A DNA stretch of 64,000 bases from Lachnospiraceae bacterium UBA4260. Lineage in GTDB: Bacteria > Bacillota > Clostridia > Lachnospirales > Lachnospiraceae. A program made the position numbers and the translations under genes. A model generated the notes under the pieces. The model did no database searches and was not told where the DNA came from. It saw only the letters and a list, made by a program, of their open reading frames with translations. Every line of letters starts with the position of its first letter. Positions within the stretch are counted from its first letter, which is position 1. Shown here one piece after another: positions 1 to 7,678 of the stretch. Location: contig DGWK01000001.1 of the NCBI GenBank assembly GCA_002395235.1, forward strand, positions 92,238 to 156,237, read 5' to 3'.

Positions 1-309
1 GGAAAAGCAGGCGTCAGCGGAAAGAAGATCCTGGTCGTTCACGAACAGGTGACGGCAAACTCCTGCAGGGAAGCGCTCCTGGCACTCGGAGCATCCAAGG
101 TGGACGTCGCCTCCTGGTTCATGATGAAAGAAGAGCTGCGCGGCGACGGCGACCTGCAGCTCAGAGAGGAGTCTGACTTCGCCGAAGCTGTTCGCAGAGG
201 AGGTTACGACATGATCATAGCGGATCCGGTCATGATCCCTTTGGCCCGTCGATATTTTGACGGGGTGTTTGCGGATCTTCCCCACTTTGCGGTGTCAGGT
301 AAATTATGA
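1..309 (+). CDS. Nitrogenase component-1-like protein, C-terminal end (5' truncated by window)
   Basis: The frame is open from base 1 and ends in TGA, giving about 102 residues of the C-terminal domain of a NifD/NifK/NifE-type protein. The visible layout is a Rossmann-like strand (KKILVVHEQV), a helix, a second half with YDMIIADPV, and a final PHFAVSGKL. The downstream 401-residue component-1-like protein has a parallel ending (VIADPMYGY, then PHLAFSGR), so this is probably a second subunit of the same complex. The stop overlaps the hypF start by four bases (ATGA), which indicates translational coupling. The cluster ligand cysteines would lie upstream of the window, so the metal site cannot be judged. 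Family membership is inferred from the C-terminal fold pattern and the context. Confidence 0.62.
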   Translation, partial: GKAGVSGKKILVVHEQVTANSCREALLALGASKVDVASWFMMKEELRGDGDLQLREESDFAEAVRRGGYDMIIADPVMIPLARRYFDGVFADLPHFAVSGKL

Positions 310-2744
310 TCGATAAAAACACGAGAACACTGAGAATCAAAGTATACGGCATAGTACAGGGAGTAGGTTTTCGCCCGACAGTCGCACGTCACGCGGCCAC
401 TGCGGGGGTTACGGGCTCGGTCTGCAACAAGGGGCCCTATGTGGAGATCTTCGCGCAAGGAAGCGAGGAACAGACGCAGAATTTTGTGAACCTGCTTGAG
501 AAGAAGCCGCCTAAAAGGGCAGCGGTCCTCAAGATGGACGTTCGCAGTGCGGACGGCTCCGAGCACCATTTCAAGTCCTTCGAGATCATCGAGAGCGCCA
601 AAACCAAGGGAGAGATCTTCATCTCACCGGATATCGCGATCTGCGAGGAGTGCAAGGCGGAGCTCTATGATCCGTCGGACAGAAGGTACCTGCACCCGTT
701 CATCAACTGCACCTGCTGCGGGCCTCGCCTGACGATCCTGGACGCGCTGCCTTATGACAGAGAGCGGACCAGCATGAAGATGTTTCCCATGTGTCCGCAG
801 TGCGCAGAGGAGTATCACTCTCCCTCGAGCCGGCGCTATGACGCGCAGCCCGTGTGCTGCAATGAGTGCGGGCCGCAGGTCTATCTGGCCGGCGAAGAGT
901 CTGTGCGGGGGAGAGAAGCGATCACAAGGACACGCAGGATCATCGCCGAGGGCGGGATTGCGGCGATCAAAGGGATTGGAGGTTTTCATCTCTGCTGCGA
1001 TGCGACCAACGAAGAAGCGGTGGCAAAGCTCCGCGCAAGAAAGACCAGGCCGGTCAAGCCATTTGCCGTCATGATGCGTGATGAGGCGGTTGCGGAGCGG
1101 GAGTGCGTGATCAGCGAGCGGCAGAAGGATATCCTCACAGGGCACCAGAAGCCGATCCTCCTGCTGGAGAAAAAGCCGCAGGGAAGGCTGTGTCCCTCTA
1201 TTGCGCCGGGAAATCCCACAGTCGGCGTCATGCTCCCTTATGCGCCGGTACAGCTTTTATTGTTTGATTACACAGACGGCATCCAAATGCCGGACTGCCT
1301 GGTCATGACCAGCGGCAATGTGTCGGGCGCTCCCATCTGTAGGGATGACAGAGAGGCACTGCAGGAGCTCGGAAATCTGTGCGACTGTATTTTGTCCCAT
1401 GATCGGAAGATCCGGATCCGGGCGGACGACTCGGTCATGGATTTCTATGACGATGAGCCCTATATGATCCGTCGGTCCAGGGGCTACGCGCCGCTCCCTT
1501 ACATGCTGTCCGCATGGGGCGAGAGCGTCGGAGAAGGAAGCGGAACAGGGATCCTGGCCATAGGCGGAGAACTGAAGAATACGTTCTGCATCGGAACAGG
1601 GGGACTTTTCTATCCGTCCTCGTATATCGGAGACCTGGCGGATCTTCGCAGCGTCAAGGCGCTGGAGGAGACGACAGAGAGATACGCAAGGCTCCTGGAA
1701 GTGAAGCCGCAGGTCATCGCCTGCGACATGCATCCCCGCTATAATTCGGTGACAACGGCCTTGGAACTGGCGGAGAAGATCGGCAGGGAACAGGGAGGCG
1801 GACCGCTTCCCGTCGTGCGCGTACAGCACCACTACGCGCATATCCTGAGCTGCATGGCGGAAAACGACTTTTCGGACCGCGTGGTCGGCGTGTCCATGGA
1901 CGGGACCGGATACGGAACGGACGGGACGATCTGGGGCGGAGAGATCCTGACTGCGGACTATCGATCTTTTGACAGAGCGGCCAGCATAAGGCCCTTTGTG
2001 CAGGTGGGCGGCGATCTGTCCTCCCGGGACGGCTGGAGGATCGCGGTGTCCATGCTGCACAGCATCGGCAAGGAAGAAGAGGCGGACTCGCCGCTGGCCG
2101 ATGCCGGCAGGGTCATAAAGGAGCTCGCGCTCTGCACCGATCAGGAGGCCGCTGTCCTCAGAAAAATGGCGGACAAAGGACTCAATGCGGTAACTTCCAC
2201 AAGTGCGGGGCGGCTGTTCGACGCCGTGAGCGCGATCTGCGGCATCTGCAGGCATTCCACCTTCGAAGGGGAGGCATCCATGGCGCTGGAATTTGCCGCC
2301 GAGCGGTATGAGAAAGCGGCAGGAAAATCCGAACGCGGTGATGGACAACAGGCAGTTTCTTCTGCGCGGAACGGAAACGCGGGGACTGTGTGCAAAAGCG
2401 AAGACGGACGCCTGATCCTTCCCACGGAAGAAATCGTCAGAGAGATTACGGTTGGAAGACTGCGAGGAGAAGAACCGGACAGGCTGGCTTTTCTCTTCCA
2501 CAAAAGGCTTGCCGATCAGATCATCGCGGCGTGCGGCGAGATCCGCAAAGAAACCGGAGTCGGAACGGCGGCCTTGAGCGGCGGATGCTTCCAGAACAGG
2601 CTTCTGCTGGATCTGGTCAAAAAAGGGCTGGAGGGACGGGGCTTCCGGGTGCTGATTCATCACCTGGTGCCGCCGGGTGACGGAGGAATCGCGCTGGGGC
2701 AGGCTGTGGCCGCCCAGCAGGCTTATAACGATAAACTACTGTAA
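306..2744 (+). CDS. hypF: HypF carbamoyltransferase (cyanide ligand synthesis)
   Basis: HypF uses carbamoyl phosphate and ATP to carbamoylate the C-terminal cysteine of HypE, the first step to the CN ligands of the [NiFe] site. The full domain order is visible: acylphosphatase (about 1-95, VQGVGFRP), two zinc fingers (CEEC at 113-116 with CTCC near 135, CPQC at 163-166 with CNEC near 185), a YrdC-like domain (KGIGGFHL, KTRPVKPFAVM) and a Kae1-like domain (HHYAHILSCM, SMDGTGYGTDG, SGGCFQNR). At 812 residues it is somewhat longer than the usual 750-770 because of a low-complexity insert around 680-705. It is coupled to the preceding nitrogenase-like gene by an ATGA overlap and precedes hypC by 10 bases. 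No hypA or hypB is nearby. Confidence 0.95.
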   Translation: MIDKNTRTLRIKVYGIVQGVGFRPTVARHAATAGVTGSVCNKGPYVEIFAQGSEEQTQNFVNLLEKKPPKRAAVLKMDVRSADGSEHHFKSFEIIESAKTKGEIFISPDIAICEECKAELYDPSDRRYLHPFINCTCCGPRLTILDALPYDRERTSMKMFPMCPQCAEEYHSPSSRRYDAQPVCCNECGPQVYLAGEESVRGREAITRTRRIIAEGGIAAIKGIGGFHLCCDATNEEAVAKLRARKTRPVKPFAVMMRDEAVAERECVISERQKDILTGHQKPILLLEKKPQGRLCPSIAPGNPTVGVMLPYAPVQLLLFDYTDGIQMPDCLVMTSGNVSGAPICRDDREALQELGNLCDCILSHDRKIRIRADDSVMDFYDDEPYMIRRSRGYAPLPYMLSAWGESVGEGSGTGILAIGGELKNTFCIGTGGLFYPSSYIGDLADLRSVKALEETTERYARLLEVKPQVIACDMHPRYNSVTTALELAEKIGREQGGGPLPVVRVQHHYAHILSCMAENDFSDRVVGVSMDGTGYGTDGTIWGGEILTADYRSFDRAASIRPFVQVGGDLSSRDGWRIAVSMLHSIGKEEEADSPLADAGRVIKELALCTDQEAAVLRKMADKGLNAVTSTSAGRLFDAVSAICGICRHSTFEGEASMALEFAAERYEKAAGKSERGDGQQAVSSARNGNAGTVCKSEDGRLILPTEEIVREITVGRLRGEEPDRLAFLFHKRLADQIIAACGEIRKETGVGTAALSGGCFQNRLLLDLVKKGLEGRGFRVLIHHLVPPGDGGIALGQAVAAQQAYNDKLL

Positions 2745-2754
2745 GGAGGAAAAT

Positions 2755-2967
2755 ATGTGTGTAGGACTTTCGGCGAGAGTAGTCAAGATCAATGAGAACG
2801 GAACGGCACTGGTGGACGCCAGCGGAGCAAAGAGGCAGGTGTCTGCGCAGCTCCTTGAAGATCTGGAGCCGGGCGATTACGTCATGGTCCATGCGGGAGC
2901 CGCCATTTCCAAGATCACCAGCGATGACCGTTCGGAGACGGAGGATCTCCTGGAGGCGTATTTATGA
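2755..2967 (+). CDS. hypC: HypC/HupF-family maturation chaperone
   Basis: A 70-residue protein beginning MCVGLSARVV. Cys2, exposed after Met removal, is the residue by which HypC binds the Fe(CN)2(CO) unit together with HypD and normally delivers it to the hydrogenase large subunit. I chose the ATG preceded by TAAGGAGGA (2742-2750); an open frame extends further upstream but would hide the essential Cys2. It overlaps hypD by four bases (ATGA). Length and OB-like strand pattern are normal for the family. Its usual client, a [NiFe] large subunit, is not in the window, so its client here is unknown. Confidence 0.94.
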   Translation: MCVGLSARVVKINENGTALVDASGAKRQVSAQLLEDLEPGDYVMVHAGAAISKITSDDRSETEDLLEAYL

Positions 2968-4037
2968 GTCAGAACAGCACGAATACGGCCGGCGGCGACA
3001 AGAAAAAGAGCGCGCTGGACATTCTCAAGAATTACAGCGGTCCCGAAGTGAGGATCATGGAAGTGTGCGGCACGCACACCCACGAGATCTTCCGCCTGGG
3101 CATCCGCAAAATATTGCCGAAGAACATTCGCCTGATCTCGGGACCGGGATGTCCGGTCTGCGTGACGCCGGTCAGTTTTATCGATGAGGCGCTGCTTCTT
3201 GCCCTCGAGCACGGCTGCACCATCTGTACATTCGGAGATCTGGTGCGGGTGCCCGGCACGTCATCGAGCCTTCAGAAGGCGCGCGGCGAAGGTGCCAAAG
3301 TACAGGTCGTCTATTCCCCGGCGGACGCGGTGGATTACGCGGCCGCTCATCCGCAGGAGCAGGTGGTTTTTCTGTCAGTGGGATTTGAGACCACGACGCC
3401 TTCCGTGTGCCTGGCGGTGCAGTCGGCGCAGGAGCGGGGCGTGGAGAATTTCTCTGTTTTGACCGCCAATAAGACCATGCCCGGAGCCTATGAGGCCATG
3501 AAGGACAGCACGGACCTGTACCTGTATCCCGGTCATGTGCACGCGATCGTAGGAACGGGAATCTGCGAGGACCTGGCGGCGCGCGGCGTAAGCGGCGTCT
3601 GCGCAGGGTTTACAGCTGCGGAGCTCGTGACGGCGCTGGCCGTGGCGGTGACTAAATTCGAGAAGGGGGAGCCCTTCTTCGTCAACTGTTACCCCAGAGT
3701 TGTCAGGCCCCAGGGACAGCCGGCGGCGGTCCGTCTTGTGGAATCCATGATGGAGCCCTGCGACAGCGAGTGGAGAGGAATCGGCGAGATCCCGCTCTCC
3801 GGTATGAAACTGAGAGATTCCTACGCGCAGTTTGACGCGAGGATCAAGTTTAATCTGCCCAAAGTGGAGGGAAAGAGCAATCCCGCCTGCCGATGCGGGG
3901 AGGTCCTGCAGGGCAAATGCCTGCCCTCCGACTGCAAGGTTTTCGGCAAAGTCTGCACGCCCGAGCACCCCATCGGAGCCTGTATGGTATCCGGGGAAGG
4001 TGCCTGTTCGGCTTTCTATCTGTACGGTGGAGAATGA
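2964..4037 (+). CDS. hypD: HypD, Fe(CN)2(CO) scaffold iron-sulfur protein
   Basis: HypD is the redox-active scaffold on which Fe(CN)2(CO) is built with HypC and HypE. Family motifs are all present: VCGTHTHE with Cys35, GPGCPVC with Cys63 and Cys66, FGDLVRVPG, VGFETTTP and CAGFTAAEL. The C-terminal cysteine-rich segment (CRCGEVLQGKC, CKVFGKVC, then CMVSGEGAC) supplies the [4Fe-4S] ligands. The length of 357 residues is typical. It overlaps hypC by four bases and lies 14 bases before hypE, so HypC, HypD and HypE should be made together. Confidence 0.96.
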   Translation: MSQNSTNTAGGDKKKSALDILKNYSGPEVRIMEVCGTHTHEIFRLGIRKILPKNIRLISGPGCPVCVTPVSFIDEALLLALEHGCTICTFGDLVRVPGTSSSLQKARGEGAKVQVVYSPADAVDYAAAHPQEQVVFLSVGFETTTPSVCLAVQSAQERGVENFSVLTANKTMPGAYEAMKDSTDLYLYPGHVHAIVGTGICEDLAARGVSGVCAGFTAAELVTALAVAVTKFEKGEPFFVNCYPRVVRPQGQPAAVRLVESMMEPCDSEWRGIGEIPLSGMKLRDSYAQFDARIKFNLPKVEGKSNPACRCGEVLQGKCLPSDCKVFGKVCTPEHPIGACMVSGEGACSAFYLYGGE

Positions 4038-4051
4038 GAGAGGAGAATAAG

Positions 4052-5062
4052 ATGAGTAAGAGCGATACAGTAACACTGGCGCACGGCGCCGGAGGCAAGC
4101 AGACCTCCGAGCTGATCGACCGCGTCTTCAAGGCACATTTTCAGAACCCGCTCTTTACGGCGGACGACGCGGCCGTGATCGATGTCGAGAAGGGAAAAAT
4201 CGCCATGTCCACGGACGGCTTCATCGTATCTCCGGCCTTCTTCGCGGGCGGCAATATCGGAAAGCTCTCGATCTGCGGCACGGTCAATGATCTGGCCTGC
4301 ATGGGCGCCGTGCCAAAATATCTCACCTGCGGATTTGTCATCGAAGAGGGCTTCTCCATGGATCAGCTCGAGGAGATCGCCGCTGCCATGGAAAAGACGG
4401 CCGCGGAAGCGGGCGTGAAGATCGTGGCAGGTGACACCAAGGTCGCCGGCAAGGGACAGGTGGACGGCATTTTCATCAACACGACGGGAGTCGGGATCAT
4501 TCCCGAGGGCGTTCGAACCTCCGGTGCGCTGGCAAAACCCGGCGACGCCGTCATTGTGACCGGCGACATCGGAAGACACGGCTGCACGATCCTTCTTGAG
4601 AGAGAGGACTACGGAATCGAGGCAGATGTCACCAGCGACTGCGCGCCCCTTTCCGGTGCGGTACAGGCCGCTCTGGCCGCTGTCCCCGGAATCCACGTCA
4701 TCCGAGACGCCACGAGAGGCGGCGTCGGAACCGTTCTCTACGAGATCGCGGCGCAGAGCGGCGTCGGCGTGAACCTGGAAGCTGCGGCTATTCCGGTCGA
4801 TCCGGCGGTAAAGGGCGTCTGCGGACTGCTTGGCCTTGAGCCGCTGTACCTCGCCTGTGAAGGCCGGCTCGTTATGGTCTGCCCCGAGGAGAGTGTAGAG
4901 CTTCTACTGGAGACACTACGGGCCTGCAAGTATACCGAGGGCGCGACTATGATCGGCAGGATCACGGATCAGATGCCCGGAAGAGTGACCATGACGACGG
5001 AGATCGGGGCACAGACACTGCTTCCCCAGCCCGGAAATGAGCTGCTTCCCAGAATCTGCTGA
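4052..5062 (+). CDS. hypE: HypE, thiocarboxamide dehydratase (cyanide donor)
   Basis: HypE dehydrates the HypF-carbamoylated C-terminal cysteine to a thiocyanate and passes cyanide to iron on HypCD. The N-terminus MSKSDTVTLAHGAGGK and the ATP-binding elements (STDGFIV, GDTKVAGKG, TRGGVGTVLYE) fit the PurM-like fold. The last four residues are PRIC, the conserved tail carrying the catalytic cysteine, so the gene is intact. I chose the ATG after AGAGGAGAA; the longer in-frame extension lies inside hypD and is not needed. The length of 336 residues is normal. HypE plus HypF are the minimum set for making enzymatic cyanide. Confidence 0.96.
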   Translation: MSKSDTVTLAHGAGGKQTSELIDRVFKAHFQNPLFTADDAAVIDVEKGKIAMSTDGFIVSPAFFAGGNIGKLSICGTVNDLACMGAVPKYLTCGFVIEEGFSMDQLEEIAAAMEKTAAEAGVKIVAGDTKVAGKGQVDGIFINTTGVGIIPEGVRTSGALAKPGDAVIVTGDIGRHGCTILLEREDYGIEADVTSDCAPLSGAVQAALAAVPGIHVIRDATRGGVGTVLYEIAAQSGVGVNLEAAAIPVDPAVKGVCGLLGLEPLYLACEGRLVMVCPEESVELLLETLRACKYTEGATMIGRITDQMPGRVTMTTEIGAQTLLPQPGNELLPRIC

Positions 5063-5083
5063 GATAGTATCGGAGGGACCGGT

Positions 5084-5353
5084 ATGAGCATAGAGACGAG
5101 AGTGGCGGTGATCTCGATCATCGTGGAGAACGAGGACGCCGCGCAGAAGATCAATGAGATCCTTCACGAATACCGCGGGTACGTGATCGGCAGAATGGGC
5201 ATCCCCTACAGGAGCAAGGGCATCAATATCATCAGTGTCGCCGTGGACGCGCCGCAGGAGAAGATCAGCGCCCTGTCGGGCCGGATCGGAAGGCTTCCGG
5301 GCACCAGTGCCAAGACGGCCTATTCCAACGTGATCACCAAAACGGAAATCTGA
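5084..5353 (+). CDS. TM1266-family iron-only hydrogenase system putative regulator
   Basis: An 89-residue protein with an ACT/NikR-C-like pattern: VAVISIIVEN, an INEILHEY helix, a GRMGIPY turn and a second beta-alpha-beta unit. This matches the small TM1266-type proteins found beside HydE, HydF and HydG in Clostridia and Thermotoga. Their biochemical role is not established; they lack a DNA-binding domain and probably act by ligand binding or protein contact. The ribosome binding site is GGAGGG (5072-5077). It sits at the hinge between the hyp genes and the nitrogenase-like/hyd genes and is followed by three direct repeats. Its presence ties the block to H-cluster-type biology. Confidence 0.82.
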   Translation: MSIETRVAVISIIVENEDAAQKINEILHEYRGYVIGRMGIPYRSKGINIISVAVDAPQEKISALSGRIGRLPGTSAKTAYSNVITKTEI

Positions 5354-5357
5354 TAAC

Positions 5358-5393
5358 GAAGATATAACAACGCAGATATAAAATGCAGATATA
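5358..5393 (+). repeat. Three direct repeats of (G)CAGATATA before the NifH-NifD fusion
   Basis: GAAGATATA (5358-5366), GCAGATATA (5372-5380) and GCAGATATA (5385-5393) recur at 13-14 base spacing in the 54-base gap between the TM1266-type gene and the fusion gene. This is the only AT-rich stretch in the cluster. It could be an internal promoter or an operator; the function is inferred only from position. Confidence 0.5.
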
Positions 5394-5407
5394 GTGACGG
5401 AGACAGA

Positions 5408-7606
5408 ATGATCAGAATAGCTTTTTACGGCAAAGGCGGCATCGGGAAATCGACGACCGTTTCAAACTTATCCCGCTACTGGGCGGAGCGCGGCATGTGC
5501 GTGCTGCAGATCGGCTGCGATCCCAAGGCGGACTCCACCCTGAGCCTTCGCGGCGGAGCGGCGCTCCCGACTGTCATGGAGATGGTCCGAAGGCGGGAGC
5601 CCTTTGCTCTCGAGGACGTGATCTGCGTCCGGGAGACGGAAGGCGGCGGCAGGATCATCTGCGCGGAGGCCGGCGGGCCTACGCCCGGGCAGGGCTGCGC
5701 GGGGCGCGGGATCATCACGGCGCTGGAGACCTTGCGGAACAAGGATATTCTGGCAAAATACAGCCCCGACATCATTCTCTATGACGTCCTGGGCGATGTG
5801 GTCTGCGGCGGTTTTGCCATGCCCATGCGGGAGGGATTCGCCAACAGAGTCTACGTCCTGACGTCCGGGGAGAACATGGCCATCTACGCGGCCGCCAATA
5901 TCGGCCTGGCCGTGCAGGGCTTTAAGGAGAGGGGCTACGCGCAGCTGGGCGGCCTGATCCTCAACCGCAGGAATGTAAAGCGTGAGGAGGAGAAGGTTCA
6001 GGAGCTGGCAGAGGACCTGCACACGGAGGTGATCGGCACTCTTAAGCGGTCGGAGACGGTGCAGGAGGCGGAAGAGCTGGGCGCCACTGTCATGGAAGCC
6101 TTCCCGGATTCTGCCATGGCGGACGCCTACAGGGCTCTCGCGGACAGGATCGCGCGGGACTGCGAAGTTGCGTATCCGGTTCAGGATCCCGCCGCCGGGC
6201 AATCTTTTGGCAGTGCAAAAGAGAGCCCCCTTTCGGATCTGTCCGGAAATCCCGCGAGGATTCCCATCGGAGAGGCCTCTTTCCCGGCTCCGTTTACGGC
6301 GGGACTGGAGTTCAACGCGCCCGTCCACGAGACCTGGAACATCGTCCACATCGGCATGCTGATGCCGCAGGCCCACCAGATCTACATCTGCTCGGACAAC
6401 TGCATGCGGGGCGTCGTGATGACGGCGGCGGAGATGAACGCAATAGAGCGCTTTTCCTGCGTTGTTCTAGAAGAAAAGGACATGCAGAGCGGAAATCTGG
6501 AAGAGATCACGCTGGAGGGAATCACGGACGTACTGGGCAAGATCCGTCAAAAGCGAGGCGAAGAAGGCCTTCCCAAGGCAGTTCTGGTCTTTCCAGTATG
6601 TCTGCACCACTTTATGGGGTGCGACATGGGCTATGTCTACAGGAAACTGGAAAAGAGATTTCCGGGCATCGTCTTCGTGAAATGCTGGATGGATCCCATC
6701 ATGCAGAAGACCGGCCCTACGCCCGACCAGAAGCTCCGAAAAGCCATGATGGACGTGCTGCCGACCAGTGAAAGCAGAAACGGGCAGACAGCCCTTCTCG
6801 GGGACATCTATGCGCTGGATCCGGAGAGTGAACTCATGCAGCTGATCCGGAAAGCGGACGAGAAGTGGGGGACGGTCTCGGAGCCGCTGCAGATCCAGGA
6901 CTGCGAGTCATTGGAAGAGTACTATAAGCTGTCCGGCAGAGAGGTTATGATCACAAGGAGCCCCTTGTCGGAAGTTTCCATAAGGCAGACGGCGAGGAGA
7001 CTTGGCGCCGCGCCGCTCTATCTTCCGGCGGCCATAGGTTACGGTCAGATCAGGGAGCTCATGGGAAAAGCGGTGCAGGCTCTTGGGATCACTTTGGAAG
7101 AAGCCGGGATCGATCCCGCGGCGGAAGAGAAGGCCTGCGACGACGCGATCCTTCATCTGAAGAGCGTGATCGGGGATACTCCCATCGCGATCGACTATAT
7201 CTGCGTGCAGCGGCCGCTGGGGCTTGCGAGACTCCTTCTTGAGCGGGGACTGAATGTCAGAGAAGTCTATCTGGATGCGGTGAGCCCTGAGGAGCAGGAT
7301 GACTTCGAGTGGCTGCAGAAGAGTCACGGCGAAGTGCTCCTGTGCAGCACGATCCACGTCAAAGGGCGCCTTCTCCACGCGCAGGGAATCGACAGGCAGC
7401 ACAGTGATTATCTGGCTGTGGGGCCCAAGGCGGCCTGGTTCTGCGGGACGCGGCATTTCGTCAACCTGGTGGATTACGGCGGCATGTGGGGCTACAGCGG
7501 CATCCGCAAACTGGCGGCGCTCATGGAGGACGCCTTTGTGAACGAAAAGGACACCGAGGACCTGGTGCCCAGAAAAGGACTTGGCTGCGAGAGCATTGTT
7601 ATGTGA
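5408..7606 (+). CDS. NifH-like ATPase fused to a NifD-like nitrogenase component-1 domain
   Basis: A 732-residue single protein. Residues 1-260 form a complete NifH-type Fe protein: P-loop GKGGIGKST at 9-17, GCDPKADST near 37-44, GCAGRG with Cys97 and Arg100, and VVCGGF with Cys133. These match the two cysteines that bind the bridging [4Fe-4S] cluster in NifH dimers. After a linker rich in Pro/Ser (about 258-300), residues 305-732 resemble a NifD/NifE-type subunit. Candidate metal ligand cysteines are Cys328, Cys332, Cys351, Cys398 and Cys405, and the C-terminal element GGMWGYSGIRKL is typical of component 1. In known systems the reductase and its partner are separate and dock transiently. 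A fusion is therefore highly unusual. No frame break is seen, so I read it as one gene. Confidence 0.86.
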   Translation: MIRIAFYGKGGIGKSTTVSNLSRYWAERGMCVLQIGCDPKADSTLSLRGGAALPTVMEMVRRREPFALEDVICVRETEGGGRIICAEAGGPTPGQGCAGRGIITALETLRNKDILAKYSPDIILYDVLGDVVCGGFAMPMREGFANRVYVLTSGENMAIYAAANIGLAVQGFKERGYAQLGGLILNRRNVKREEEKVQELAEDLHTEVIGTLKRSETVQEAEELGATVMEAFPDSAMADAYRALADRIARDCEVAYPVQDPAAGQSFGSAKESPLSDLSGNPARIPIGEASFPAPFTAGLEFNAPVHETWNIVHIGMLMPQAHQIYICSDNCMRGVVMTAAEMNAIERFSCVVLEEKDMQSGNLEEITLEGITDVLGKIRQKRGEEGLPKAVLVFPVCLHHFMGCDMGYVYRKLEKRFPGIVFVKCWMDPIMQKTGPTPDQKLRKAMMDVLPTSESRNGQTALLGDIYALDPESELMQLIRKADEKWGTVSEPLQIQDCESLEEYYKLSGREVMITRSPLSEVSIRQTARRLGAAPLYLPAAIGYGQIRELMGKAVQALGITLEEAGIDPAAEEKACDDAILHLKSVIGDTPIAIDYICVQRPLGLARLLLERGLNVREVYLDAVSPEEQDDFEWLQKSHGEVLLCSTIHVKGRLLHAQGIDRQHSDYLAVGPKAAWFCGTRHFVNLVDYGGMWGYSGIRKLAALMEDAFVNEKDTEDLVPRKGLGCESIVM

Positions 7607-7678
7607 GGACAGCCGGCGCATCGGCTTGCTTTGCGAGCCTTAAAAGCGTGGTGAACAGTATCTGAACAGGAGGGATCT

